NCBI RefSeq assembly: GCF_000174755.1
Contig: NZ_ACLQ01000008.1
Coordinates: 41,001 to 105,000 of the forward strand
Direction of reading: 5' to 3'
Length of the DNA stretch: 64,000 nucleotides
Source: Capnocytophaga gingivalis ATCC 33624
GTDB taxonomy: Bacteria > Bacteroidota > Bacteroidia > Flavobacteriales > Flavobacteriaceae
Under the pieces are notes generated by a model. It was not told the DNA's origin and made no database searches. It worked only from the letters and a program-made list of their open reading frames with translations. Positions 27,582-36,007 of the stretch are shown piece after piece. Each line of letters starts with the position of its first letter. Position 1 is the first letter of the stretch. A program made the position numbers and the translations under genes.

Positions 27582-28781
27582 ATGAAAGTACTCGTTATCA
27601 ACGGCGGTAGCTCTTCCTTTAAGTATCAGCTTATCGAGATGGATACCGAAACTGTATTGGCTAAGGGTCTTGCCGAACGTATCGGCTTAGAACAAGGTAA
27701 AATCTCTCACGAATATTGGGAAAATGGTCAAAAAAATAAGGTGAGCAAGGAAATGCACTTCGACAATCACGAAGTAGCTTTCAAGGAAATGGCCGCTTAT
27801 CTTACCGATGAAAAAATTGGGGTGATCCACTCCATCAGTGAGGTAAAGTATATAGGACACAGGGTCGTTCACGGAGGAAAATTCACGGCTCCTGAGCGTG
27901 TAACTCCTCAGGTTATGGAGGAACTTCGCAAGATGATTCCTTTGGCTCCGCTGCATAACCCTGCAAGTATCATAGGAATCGAAGCGGCTCAAAAGATTTT
28001 CCCTAAGGAAACTGAAAACTTTGTGGTCTTCGATACGGCTTTCCACCAGACTATGCCCGAAAAGGCCTTCCGCTATGCCATCCCTAACCACTTCTATACC
28101 GAGGACAAAATCCGTCGCTATGGCTTCCATGGAATCAGCCATAAGTATGTGGACGAGCGTACCCGACGCCACTTCAACAACCCTCATCTGAAAAACATTA
28201 CACTTCACTTAGGAAATGGGGCAAGTATGGCAGCTGTCGATGCTCAAGGACATTGTATCGATACTTCTATGGGATTCGGACCCAACGAAGGACTCCTTAT
28301 GGGAAGCCGCTGTGGAGATATCGATAGTGCTGTAGTGTTCTTCTTAGGCAAAAAAGGACTCTCCAATGACGAGATTGCCGAAATCTTCAATCACGAAAGT
28401 GGTATGAAGGGAATCACTGGCAGCTCCGATGCCCGCGATGTCGAGGCTTTAGCTGAAAAAGGAGATCCTAATGGTATCCTCTGCTTGGATATGTATGCCT
28501 ATCGTGTGAAAAAATATATTGGTGCTTATGCGGCTGCACTCAATGGGGTAGATACACTTATCTTTACTGCTGGATTAGGAGAAAATGCCTCTATCATTCG
28601 CCAGTTGGTTTGCGAAGATTTGGAATACTTAGGTGTGAAAATCGATGCTGAAAAGAACAAATCTCTTAATCACCCAAGTGATATCGTGGAAATTCAAGCC
28701 CCTGATAGTAAAGTGAAAATCGTTATCGTAGCTACCAATGAAGAAATTCAGATAGCTCGTGATGTATTGTCGCTTGTATAA
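27582..28781 (+). CDS. ackA: Acetate kinase
   Basis: A 399-residue acetate/propionate kinase of normal length. The start at 27582 (MKVLVINGGSSSFKYQLIEM) places the first phosphate-binding motif at the N-terminus; the longer frame overlaps the DUF3127 gene. Further motifs: GHRVVHGG, HLGNGASMAAVD, catalytic loop GFGPNEGLLMGSRCGDID and FTAGLGENASIIRQL. It makes ATP from acetyl phosphate in mixed-acid fermentation. The usual partner pta is not adjacent. A short lipoprotein gene follows 27 bases downstream. Confidence 0.96.
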   Translation: MKVLVINGGSSSFKYQLIEMDTETVLAKGLAERIGLEQGKISHEYWENGQKNKVSKEMHFDNHEVAFKEMAAYLTDEKIGVIHSISEVKYIGHRVVHGGKFTAPERVTPQVMEELRKMIPLAPLHNPASIIGIEAAQKIFPKETENFVVFDTAFHQTMPEKAFRYAIPNHFYTEDKIRRYGFHGISHKYVDERTRRHFNNPHLKNITLHLGNGASMAAVDAQGHCIDTSMGFGPNEGLLMGSRCGDIDSAVVFFLGKKGLSNDEIAEIFNHESGMKGITGSSDARDVEALAEKGDPNGILCLDMYAYRVKKYIGAYAAALNGVDTLIFTAGLGENASIIRQLVCEDLEYLGVKIDAEKNKSLNHPSDIVEIQAPDSKVKIVIVATNEEIQIARDVLSLV

Positions 28782-28808
28782 TTGTATAATCTTGTAATTT
28801 TTTATCTT

Positions 28809-29294
28809 ATGAAAAAAATCCTTTTTACTTTTTCCCTACTCGTGTGCCTTCTTTTGGCCTCTTGTTCTGGAAATTCTCCTAAAGTAGTTGCTGAAAAATT
28901 CTTAAAAGCAATCAATAAAGCCGATTTCAAAGAGGCTAAAAAGTATTGTGATAAAGAAACTGCTGAGTTCATTGGGGTTTTGGAAGGATTCTCCAAAGGA
29001 GAAAAAGCAAAACCTGAAGATATCAAATCCTTTACCATTACCAAAGTAGAGGAAGATGGTGACAAGGCTAAGGTATACTACAAGTCCGAAGGTTCTGATA
29101 AGGAGGAATCTCTTGACCTAAAAAAAGTAGATGGCAAATGGCTTGTTTCTATCAACAAGGAACAGGGCAATAAAGAGCATGGTGCTCCTGGAGAAGAAGG
29201 CGATGACCACGCTCATCCGGATGATGCTGATATGGGTGATGAACCTCACGAACATGAGGGCGAGCCTGCTCAGGATTCCATCCCTGCTATGTAA
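28809..29294 (+). CDS. DUF4878-like lipoprotein with His/Asp/Glu-rich tail
   Basis: A 161-residue lipoprotein. The ATG at 28809 gives signal MKKILFTFSLLVCLLLASC with the lipobox Cys at residue 19. The domain SPKVVAEKFLKAINKADFKEA followed by AKVYYKSEGSDKEESLDLKKVDG-type strands fits the NTF2-like DUF4878 group. The last 35 residues contain several His within acidic sequence (DDHAHPDDAD, GDEPHEHEGEP), which could bind divalent metal. Function unknown. Confidence 0.75.
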   Translation: MKKILFTFSLLVCLLLASCSGNSPKVVAEKFLKAINKADFKEAKKYCDKETAEFIGVLEGFSKGEKAKPEDIKSFTITKVEEDGDKAKVYYKSEGSDKEESLDLKKVDGKWLVSINKEQGNKEHGAPGEEGDDHAHPDDADMGDEPHEHEGEPAQDSIPAM

Positions 29295-29328
29295 AAAATT
29301 CTATTTTTAATTGATTTAAAATCCCAAA

Positions 29329-30000
29329 ATGAATCGAAGAATACGCCTATTTTTCCTTTGTTTTGGGATTTTGTTTCTTTTCCTTTGGGGAGGATTTCGC
29401 CTTTTCTTCTGGGTGGATACCCTACAAGAGAAAAAACAGGTAACTCGCAATAGCTCTATTATACGCCTTACCCCCGAGCAGCTCGCTCTGCTTGAGGAAG
29501 GGGATATTATCTTACGCCGCGGCTATGGCTTCTTCAGCGATATTATCTCCCAAAAACTGAATGATTCTCTTTTTGATGTCACTCATTCGGCTATTCTCTA
29601 TCGGGAAAACAACAAATGGCGGGTGATTCATTCACTCTCTTCGGACGTAAGCCCTATCGATGGCATGCAGTCCCAGTCTCTACACGATTTCCTAAGACAC
29701 TCCATGCCTGAAAAGTTATTGGTGGTACGCCCCAAAAAGATTACTCCTGAGCAGGGAAAAGAGATTGTTAGCAGGGCTAAGTATTATCTTTCTCTAAAGA
29801 TACCTTTTGATCATATCGGCACTATCGATGAGCCTTCCAAGCTCTATTGCAGTGAGCTTATCTACCAAATTCTCGACCATGACCTCCATCTTGTCTCCTT
29901 TCCTACTGAGTACAAAAAGAGAAAAGAGGCCTTCTATACCATGCGAACACTCTACGACCCTCAGTACTTCGAGATTATTATCAATACCTACCCAAAATAA
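29329..30000 (+). CDS. Permuted NlpC/P60 (YiiX-type) cysteine hydrolase
   Basis: A 223-residue protein with an N-terminal membrane anchor or signal (FLCFGILFLFLWGGFRLFF). The papain-like fold is circularly permuted as in YiiX/YebB: EEGDIILRRGYGFFSDII (about residue 60), catalytic His in VTHSAILYRENNKWRVIHS, and nucleophile Cys in KLYCSELIYQIL near residue 185. These enzymes act on amide or ester bonds in the envelope; the substrate is not established. A weak terminator follows. Confidence 0.85.
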   Translation: MNRRIRLFFLCFGILFLFLWGGFRLFFWVDTLQEKKQVTRNSSIIRLTPEQLALLEEGDIILRRGYGFFSDIISQKLNDSLFDVTHSAILYRENNKWRVIHSLSSDVSPIDGMQSQSLHDFLRHSMPEKLLVVRPKKITPEQGKEIVSRAKYYLSLKIPFDHIGTIDEPSKLYCSELIYQILDHDLHLVSFPTEYKKRKEAFYTMRTLYDPQYFEIIINTYPK

Positions 30001-30030
30001 AAAAGGCGCTCCTTGTGAAGTGCCTTTTTT
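29999..30030 (+). terminator. Terminator after the NlpC/P60 gene
   Basis: Stem aaaaaaggcgct / agtgcctttttt (one G-U pair) with an 8-base loop and terminal T run. It also faces the convergent gene at 30070. Confidence 0.6.
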
Positions 30031-30069
30031 CAATTTTAAAAATTAAATTTATGACTAAAAAACTTACTG

Positions 30070-30690
30070 TTATTTTAATCTTTGGAGTTCTATTTCCAAA
30101 TTCTTTACATTGGATTCTGCATCGATGAGCTTAGACTTGCTCTTTAGCAGTTTGGTTCGCAACTTCAGTTCTTTCTCTGCAGAGAGGTTTCCTCTGGAAA
30201 GTTCTGTTTTTAGCTTCAGATCTTGCTTGTCATAATCTGCTTGCGCTTTGTTTTTCTTTATTTGAGCTTTAGCCAATTTATCTTGTACCTTTAGCTTCTT
30301 TGTTTCTCGTTTTTGAGCTGCTTTAGCATCTTTTTCTGCTTGTTTGAGCTGTTTTTCTTTGAGTTTCTGCTCTTTTTCTAATTGTTTTTGTTGCTTTTTC
30401 TGCAACTTTTCAGCTTCTTTCTGCTGTTTTTCGGCTTGTTTCTGTTGTCTCTCGGCTTCTTTTTGTTGTCTTTCCTTGAGTTTTAGTTCTCTTTCTGCTA
30501 ATTTTCTATTAGCGGCTTCTTGTTTAATGGCAAACTCTTTTGCTTCCAAAGCTTCTTTTTGTGCTTCCAAGTTTGTCTTCATCTCATTTATTGCTTGTTC
30601 ATTGCTGACATTAGTCTTTAGGGTGTCTATCACCTGTGCTGAAGCAAAAGAACTTGCAGTAATCAGTAGAATAAATGCTATTTTCTTCAT
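30070..30690 (-). CDS. Exported coiled-coil protein, Lys/Glu/Gln-rich
   Basis: A 206-residue protein with signal peptide MKKIAFILLITASSFASAQ. From residue about 30 to the end it is an almost uninterrupted charged helix with near-repeats such as QKEAERQQKQAEKQQKEAEK, then a region of KLRTKLLKSKSKLID type. It resembles the helical part of the coiled-coil protein at 3517-4647. Antisense ORFs here are low-complexity shadows. Periplasmic, function unknown. Confidence 0.7.
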   Translation of the reverse strand: MKKIAFILLITASSFASAQVIDTLKTNVSNEQAINEMKTNLEAQKEALEAKEFAIKQEAANRKLAERELKLKERQQKEAERQQKQAEKQQKEAEKLQKKQQKQLEKEQKLKEKQLKQAEKDAKAAQKRETKKLKVQDKLAKAQIKKNKAQADYDKQDLKLKTELSRGNLSAEKELKLRTKLLKSKSKLIDAESNVKNLEIELQRLK

Positions 30691-30910
30691 AATTAATCTT
30701 TCTTATTTTAATTCGGTGCAAAGATATTTTTCTTTCCTCTCATTTCAAAATTTTAGTCCTTTTATTAAGAATAAAATATGTTTTTTAACAATATTTACAC
30801 TCTTAATCGAAACAATAACTTAACTCCCCACCTAATCATTGATCCTCAATCGTTAATCATCGAGTATTGAAATTAACAGGTTTTTTGGCCTCTAATATCA
30901 AAAAAAAGTC

Positions 30911-30918
30911 TATTTTTG
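30911..30918 (+). promoter_or_regulatory. -7 element of rseP
   Basis: TATTTTTG matches TAnnTTTG; TTTG at 30884-30887 is a possible -33. The TTG within the box is not a start; the ATG is 18 bases downstream. Confidence 0.55.
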
Positions 30919-30936
30919 CACACTAAAATTATTATA

Positions 30937-32256
30937 ATGGAAACTATTTTAATCAAGGCAGGACAGCTGGTACTGAGCTTATCTATCTTAGTGATACTGC
31001 ATGAGTTAGGTCACTTTATTCCTGCCAAGTTATTCAAGACCAAGGTGGAGAAGTTTTTCTTGTTCTTCGATATCAAGTTTGCTCTATTCAAGAAAAAGAT
31101 AGGCGAAACTGTTTATGGAATAGGTTGGCTTCCCTTAGGGGGATATGTCAAAATCGCGGGTATGATTGATGAAAGTATGGACAAGGAACAGATGGCACAG
31201 CCTGCCCAACCTTGGGAATTCCGTAGCAAACCTGCTTGGCAGCGCCTGATTATCATGATCGGAGGGGTTGTGGTAAACTTACTTTTAGGATTCTTCATCT
31301 ATTCTATGATTTTCAGTGTATGGGGCAAGGATATCTTTACTTCTAAGGATGTCCCTCATGGATATGAGGTAAGCGAAACACTGAAATCTTATGGCTTCAC
31401 CGATGGGGATATTCCTCTGAAAGTCAATGGAAAAGACTTGGAAAATACTTTTGCTATCAACAAAATGATTCTCACCCGCCATGTGGAGAATATCACTGTG
31501 CAAAAACCTGATGGACACGTGGTTACCATTGCTGTACCTGATAGCTTAGGCATGCAGATATTCCGCAATGACCGCTCACCTATTCCTTTCTACAAGCGCC
31601 GTACTACTGAGATTGATTCAGTTATGGCCGGGTCTGCCGCTCAAAAGGCAGGTCTTCTCAAGGGAGATCGTTTGGTAAGTATCAACGGACATCCAATCGA
31701 GTTCTTCGACCAAGTAAAAGGACATCTTACCGAAGGGGAAAACACTATTGAGGTGCTCAGAGCAGGACAGACACAAAGTGTCTCCATCACTCCTGACAAA
31801 GGTATCTTAGGGGTCTTTGCAGCCCACTTCTATGATACAGGAAGCACTCATAGGAGTTATTCTTTCTCTGAAGCTATCTCCGAAGGGGTGAGCTTTGGCT
31901 ATTGGACGCTCAGGGACTACATCACTCAGTTCAAGTATATCTTTACCAAGAAGGGAGCTTCTCAAGTAGGCGGATTGGGATCCATGGCAGGACTTTTCTC
32001 TCCTCAGTGGGATTGGTTGCATTTCTGGGAAATCACAGCCTTGCTTTCCATTATCTTGGCTTTCATGAATATACTCCCTATTCCTGCTCTCGACGGAGGC
32101 CATATTGTCTTCCTTCTTTATGAAATGGTCACAGGCCGCAAGCCCAGCGAGAAAGTATTAGAATATGCCCAGATGGTAGGAATTATTATCGTTTTTGCTT
32201 TGCTTATCTATGCCAATGGAAATGATATCTATCGTTGGCTCACTGGCGGGAAATAA
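30937..32256 (+). CDS. rseP: RIP zinc metalloprotease RseP (site-2 protease)
   Basis: A 439-residue membrane protease. The ATG at 30937 gives METILIKAGQLVLSLSILVI directly before the active-site motif HELGH (about residue 24) in the first span. A GGYVKIAGMIDE loop, a second span, one or two PDZ-like domains (SAAQKAGLLKGDRLVSINGH) and the third conserved motif MNILPIPALDGGH, with the Asp zinc ligand, follow. It cleaves transmembrane anti-sigma factors and signal-peptide remnants. Its stop is 4 bases from the end of the convergent DUF6427-like gene. Confidence 0.95.
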   Translation: METILIKAGQLVLSLSILVILHELGHFIPAKLFKTKVEKFFLFFDIKFALFKKKIGETVYGIGWLPLGGYVKIAGMIDESMDKEQMAQPAQPWEFRSKPAWQRLIIMIGGVVVNLLLGFFIYSMIFSVWGKDIFTSKDVPHGYEVSETLKSYGFTDGDIPLKVNGKDLENTFAINKMILTRHVENITVQKPDGHVVTIAVPDSLGMQIFRNDRSPIPFYKRRTTEIDSVMAGSAAQKAGLLKGDRLVSINGHPIEFFDQVKGHLTEGENTIEVLRAGQTQSVSITPDKGILGVFAAHFYDTGSTHRSYSFSEAISEGVSFGYWTLRDYITQFKYIFTKKGASQVGGLGSMAGLFSPQWDWLHFWEITALLSIILAFMNILPIPALDGGHIVFLLYEMVTGRKPSEKVLEYAQMVGIIIVFALLIYANGNDIYRWLTGGK

Positions 32257-32260
32257 TCCC

Positions 32261-33175
32261 TCAGCGAGAGGTTAAGAGAATAATCCCAAAGGAGGCTATC
32301 AGTAGCAGCCATAACAATAGTTCTTTGAGCCACACTCGGCGTATACGCTCTATAAGCACCATCAGCGAAAGTGCAGTAGGAAAGGTCAGATATACCATTC
32401 CTACTGCATTTTTATTAGGAAAAAGAATTATCCCTAAGAGCCCCACCAGTACCACTCCTACAAAAAATCTAGAGATGTAGCGCTTATAGGAACCCCAAAA
32501 TATCCATGAAGTAAGGGTAAGATTCAGTATTATAATGGTATAGAGAGGAAGATAGGATGGGTGTACAAAGGCTTCATAGGAAAAGTCGGGGATAAAGTAA
32601 TAACGTTCTACAAGTGCCGCTACTTTTCCCATAGGTAGGGCTATAGCTAAGGACAAAATACCCAATAGTACAAAAGTAACTAAGGGTATGAGCATGTTCC
32701 TCAGCCTTTTACTGGGGTAGATAAGGATATGTGCCCACAGCAAAAGTAGCCAAAGAAGGCTGGGAAGGAAAAAGTAACTCCCTACAAAAATAAGCACGGA
32801 TGAGTTGAAGAAGATTTCCCTTCCATCGGTATTGTTCCTCAGGTATATAATCAGGGAAGAAAGTAGCAGTAAGCAGGTATTGGCAAGCATCACACTGCTA
32901 TCTTGGTACACCTTAGGAAAGAAGAAAATCAAAAGCACCCACAAAAAGGGAACTAAGAGATTGCCCTCACTCAGCTGGTTCTTCCTTACCAAAAGGTTGA
33001 TGGTGGAAAGATTCACCAGTAGGAGGAAGCTCATAAGTAAGGTTTCTAATAGGGTAGTAGGGCTTATCTCAAGGGAAAGTATCCCATAGCGACATAGTAA
33101 CAATTGCAATACTCCCATACCATATATGGCAAAGAAGCGTGCAGTCTTGGTGGTATTGAGTAGGTTGTATAGCAT
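32261..33175 (-). CDS. Polytopic membrane protein, DUF6427-like
   Basis: A 304-residue inner-membrane protein with about nine hydrophobic spans and short loops, no signal cleavage and no catalytic motif. It is the last gene of the leftward gldE-gldD-Rieske-like run; its ATG directly follows the TAA of the Rieske-like gene, so translation is coupled. From memory, proteins of this size and layout in Flavobacteriia carry the DUF6427 label; I could not verify it. Position suggests a link with envelope or gliding functions, without direct evidence. Confidence 0.7.
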   Translation of the reverse strand: MLYNLLNTTKTARFFAIYGMGVLQLLLCRYGILSLEISPTTLLETLLMSFLLLVNLSTINLLVRKNQLSEGNLLVPFLWVLLIFFFPKVYQDSSVMLANTCLLLLSSLIIYLRNNTDGREIFFNSSVLIFVGSYFFLPSLLWLLLLWAHILIYPSKRLRNMLIPLVTFVLLGILSLAIALPMGKVAALVERYYFIPDFSYEAFVHPSYLPLYTIIILNLTLTSWIFWGSYKRYISRFFVGVVLVGLLGIILFPNKNAVGMVYLTFPTALSLMVLIERIRRVWLKELLLWLLLIASFGIILLTSR

Positions 33176-33628
33176 TTAGTTCGATATCGTTAGCAAATCT
33201 CCTTGTACCACTACCTGATAGTTCAGCATAGGGTAGTTAGTATTTTTCTCTTTATCTGTGTCTGCTTTCTTCTGTGGATATCCGTTAAGTAGGTTGTACT
33301 TCACTCCTGTACATGGGCATAGCATAAAGAGGTTGTCACTCTCAAGGGTCATCTGACTACATTCGGCCAAGGCTTGGGAGGGACAGGCTCTGTCCCATGC
33401 TAAGAAATTGTTGCCTATATTGGCCACTACTATGCCTCTGAGCCCTACATTGTCTACCAATACAGCAGTTCCTGGGATTCTAAGACGGTTGTATTCTGCC
33501 AAGCGAAGATTGATAGTTCGGGAGAACTTAGCCTCTTGCAGGTAGGGATTGCGCTGACGATCTTCTTTCCTACAACTTACCAAAAGAAAGGTGAGGAGCA
33601 GAAGTATTGGGAGTATTTTCCTTTGCAT
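33176..33628 (-). CDS. Rieske-fold-like lipoprotein lacking both histidine ligands
   Basis: A 150-residue lipoprotein. The ATG at 33628 gives MQRKILPILLLLTFLLVSC with the lipobox Cys at residue 19; an ATG five codons earlier overlaps the gldD stop. The mature sequence follows a Rieske fold: FLAWDRACPSQALAECSQ occupies the place of the first CxH loop and LFMLCPCTGVKYNLLNGYP the second (usual CxxH in CPCHGxxF). In both, the cysteine remains but the His is replaced (Ser and Thr). A [2Fe-2S] cluster of normal Rieske type is therefore unlikely. Sits between gldD and a membrane protein in one operon. Confidence 0.7.
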   Translation of the reverse strand: MQRKILPILLLLTFLLVSCRKEDRQRNPYLQEAKFSRTINLRLAEYNRLRIPGTAVLVDNVGLRGIVVANIGNNFLAWDRACPSQALAECSQMTLESDNLFMLCPCTGVKYNLLNGYPQKKADTDKEKNTNYPMLNYQVVVQGDLLTISN

Positions 33629-33633
33629 AGTAT

Positions 33634-34185
33634 TTATTTCCAATGGGTTGTTTCCATAATACGTCGTATATCTCTCTTGAGATAGAGTGCCGCCGGATAG
33701 ATCGAGTCATAGTTGGGGCGTACCTTGAAGTAGATAGACCCTGTGATAAAGTGATTCACACTATCGGTAATATAGAACTGAGATTGGGAGGCTGCATTGC
33801 CATCTACCTCGTAGAACATACCGTATACCTTGTCTTTTTCGTTCAAATAGGGTTGTTCTACTATATTTGTTGCCTTGATCGTATGTTCGTAGGTGAAGTT
33901 CTGGGCATCCTTGAGCAGTTTGGTAAGGTTGTCCTTCACTGGCTTATAGGTGATATATATGGTGGCTTTCATCTGGGGATAGTCCAGATTCATACTGCAC
34001 CCTTTCTGAAGATTGAGGAAGGAAAGATGGTTCTTCTCAAAAGAAAAAGGACAAGACTCTTTTATAGTGTCATAAGTAGGTTCAGGGTACTCCAAGCGAA
34101 GAAAGGCTTTTGGCTTAGGCTGTATATCGCCTGAACAACTTATCACAAGTAGCAATACACTGCTTATCAGTATCCTATATATCAT
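33634..34185 (-). CDS. gldD: Gliding motility lipoprotein GldD
   Basis: A 183-residue lipoprotein with signal MIYRILISSVLLLVISC (Cys at 17). The mature start PKPKAFLRLEYPEPTYD and the later regions PFSFEKNHLSFL and NAASQSQFYITDSVNHFITG match GldD, required for gliding and type IX secretion in Flavobacterium. Its ATG overlaps the stop of gldE by four bases, the conserved flavobacterial gene pair. It presumably sits in the inner or outer membrane facing the periplasm. Confidence 0.92.
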   Translation of the reverse strand: MIYRILISSVLLLVISCSGDIQPKPKAFLRLEYPEPTYDTIKESCPFSFEKNHLSFLNLQKGCSMNLDYPQMKATIYITYKPVKDNLTKLLKDAQNFTYEHTIKATNIVEQPYLNEKDKVYGMFYEVDGNAASQSQFYITDSVNHFITGSIYFKVRPNYDSIYPAALYLKRDIRRIMETTHWK

Positions 34186-35474
34186 CTGATGGTAACTTTT
34201 AGTTGTTTGATTCGCTTTTTATCTATATCTTCTATGGTGAAAATATAATGTTTGTATGGGATTTCTTGCTTTTTCTCAGGAAAAGATTCTATCAGTTCCA
34301 GTAGGAATCCAGCTATGGTCTCACTCTCTCCTCTGACCTTCTCAAAGTCTTCTTGATCAGTCTCTTCTACCGAAAGCACTCTATAGAAGTCTTTCAAAGA
34401 GGTCTTCCCATCAAAGAGGAAATTGCGATCGTCTATCTTGGTATAGAAGGTATCTTCCATATCGTACTCATCACTGATCTCTCCTACAATTTCTTCTATG
34501 ATATCCTCAAGTGTCACAACTCCTAAGGTTCCTCCATACTCATCTACCACTATAGCTAAGTGGATTTTTCGCTGCTGAAACTCAGTCAATAGGTCATCCA
34601 ATTTCTTATTCTCTGGCACAAAGAAGGCTTTTCTCTTGATTTTTCGCCAATCGAAATCCTCTTCATCCAGATACGGTAGTAAGTCCTTAGCGTAGATAAT
34701 TCCCGTGATTTTATCTATATTTTCTTGATATACTGGCACTCGTGAATATCCATTCTCTTGGATAAAGGTCAGTACCTCTCTGTAGGTCATTGATTCTTCT
34801 ATCGCTGAAATATCTATACGTGGGTGCATCACCGCTCGTATATCGGTATTCCCAAAGGAAACAATCCCTGAGAGTATTTTATGCTCCTCTTGGGTGGTGT
34901 CCTCCTGTGAGGTAAGTTCTAAGGCCTGTGAGAGTTGCCCTACCGAAATGGAGGAACTCTTATGTAAGCGATTATTGACAAAGGTAGTGAATAAGGTCAT
35001 GATACCACTGATGGGGGTGAAGAGGGTATCCAAGACTTTGATGATAGGGGCTACCTTACGAGCAAAAATCCTATTGTTGCGATTGGCATAGATCTTAGGC
35101 AAAATCTCACCACATAGCAGTATGACAAAGGTAAGTATCCCTACCTCGAAGATGGCTCTGACCCATTCGTTCATCCCTCCAAAGAGAAATTCTCCCAAGG
35201 GAGCAAAGACAAGTACTATAGATATATTTACTAAGTTATTCGCTATCAGTATAGTAGCCAGCAGCTTTTGGGGTTTTCTCAGCAGCTGCACTATGGTCTT
35301 TTGCCCCTTTTCCTCTTCTTCTTCCAGTTCTGTATTGGACAAGGAGAAAAGTGCTGTCTCTGACCCTGATATAAGGGCAGAACAGCCTAATAAAAAGATA
35401 AATATAAATGCCCTAATGATCAAATCTGCTGTGGGCGAAGCTAATAATTGACTTATCGACGAGTCTGTATCCAA
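34182..35474 (-). CDS. gldE: Gliding motility-associated protein GldE (CNNM/CBS family)
   Basis: A 430-residue protein with an N-terminal CNNM (DUF21) membrane domain (spans near residues 15-38, 70-95, 105-130; GCSALISGSETALFSLSNTE), a CBS pair (MHPRIDISAIEESMTYREV; VVDEYGGTLGVVTLEDIIEE, about 215-340) and a C-terminal CorC/HlyC domain. This layout is that of CorC-like transporters, but adjacency and overlap with gldD identify GldE, which supports GldD function in gliding. Upstream neighbour ssb is 48 bases away. Confidence 0.92.
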   Translation of the reverse strand: MDTDSSISQLLASPTADLIIRAFIFIFLLGCSALISGSETALFSLSNTELEEEEEKGQKTIVQLLRKPQKLLATILIANNLVNISIVLVFAPLGEFLFGGMNEWVRAIFEVGILTFVILLCGEILPKIYANRNNRIFARKVAPIIKVLDTLFTPISGIMTLFTTFVNNRLHKSSSISVGQLSQALELTSQEDTTQEEHKILSGIVSFGNTDIRAVMHPRIDISAIEESMTYREVLTFIQENGYSRVPVYQENIDKITGIIYAKDLLPYLDEEDFDWRKIKRKAFFVPENKKLDDLLTEFQQRKIHLAIVVDEYGGTLGVVTLEDIIEEIVGEISDEYDMEDTFYTKIDDRNFLFDGKTSLKDFYRVLSVEETDQEDFEKVRGESETIAGFLLELIESFPEKKQEIPYKHYIFTIEDIDKKRIKQLKVTIR

Positions 35475-35522
35475 AATAATGAATTTAGTTATACAATAAG
35501 GACTTCCCTTGTCCTCTTATTT

Positions 35523-35972
35523 TTAGAAGGGAGCGCCTCCTGTCTCCGTAGGAGCTGCCTCTGCTGCTGCAGTAGGCTCTGCCTGAGCTGCCGTGGCTGT
35601 AGTTGTAATAGGAGTGGCTTGTCCTTCTGTACTTCTCTTGGGAGAGAGAAAGTTAATATCCAAAGCTACTACCTCGGTAACATAACGGGTGACACCATCC
35701 TGCCCTTGGTACTGGCGGGTACGCAAGCGCCCTTCTACATAGAGTAGATCGCCCTTCTTGGCATATTTCTCCACACGCTCGGCCATCTTATTATAGAATA
35801 CTACATTGTGCCATTGGGTATTCTCTACCTTTGCTTGAGTGGTTTTATCCGTATAGGATTCATCCGTAGCCAAGGATACCTGACCTGTACATGAATCTTT
35901 GTCAAAATAGGTAAGTTTTACATCACTGCCCAACCTGCCTATTAGCATTACTTTATTAAGTGTTCCGTTCAT
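35523..35972 (-). CDS. ssb: Single-stranded DNA-binding protein
   Basis: A 149-residue SSB. The OB fold occupies residues 1-105: MNGTLNKVMLIGRLGSDVKL, NTQWHNVVFYNKMAE, VEGRLRTRQYQGQDGVTRY. An Ala/Thr-rich linker follows, and the C-terminus is TGGAPF, a weak version of the acidic SSB tip (DDDIPF). The mutY-ssb-gldE-gldD order is conserved in Flavobacteriia. The weak tip contrasts with the acidic DDGLPF of the DUF3127 protein at 27116. Confidence 0.93.
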   Translation of the reverse strand: MNGTLNKVMLIGRLGSDVKLTYFDKDSCTGQVSLATDESYTDKTTQAKVENTQWHNVVFYNKMAERVEKYAKKGDLLYVEGRLRTRQYQGQDGVTRYVTEVVALDINFLSPKRSTEGQATPITTTATAAQAEPTAAAEAAPTETGGAPF

Positions 35973-36007
35973 ATCCTATATTTTTCTTCAAAGATACGTT
36001 TTATTTT

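Noticed and set aside
30344..30823. Rightward Cys/Phe/Ser-rich ORF
   Set aside because: Complement of the Lys/Gln/Glu coiled-coil gene at 30070-30690; not a real Cys-rich protein.
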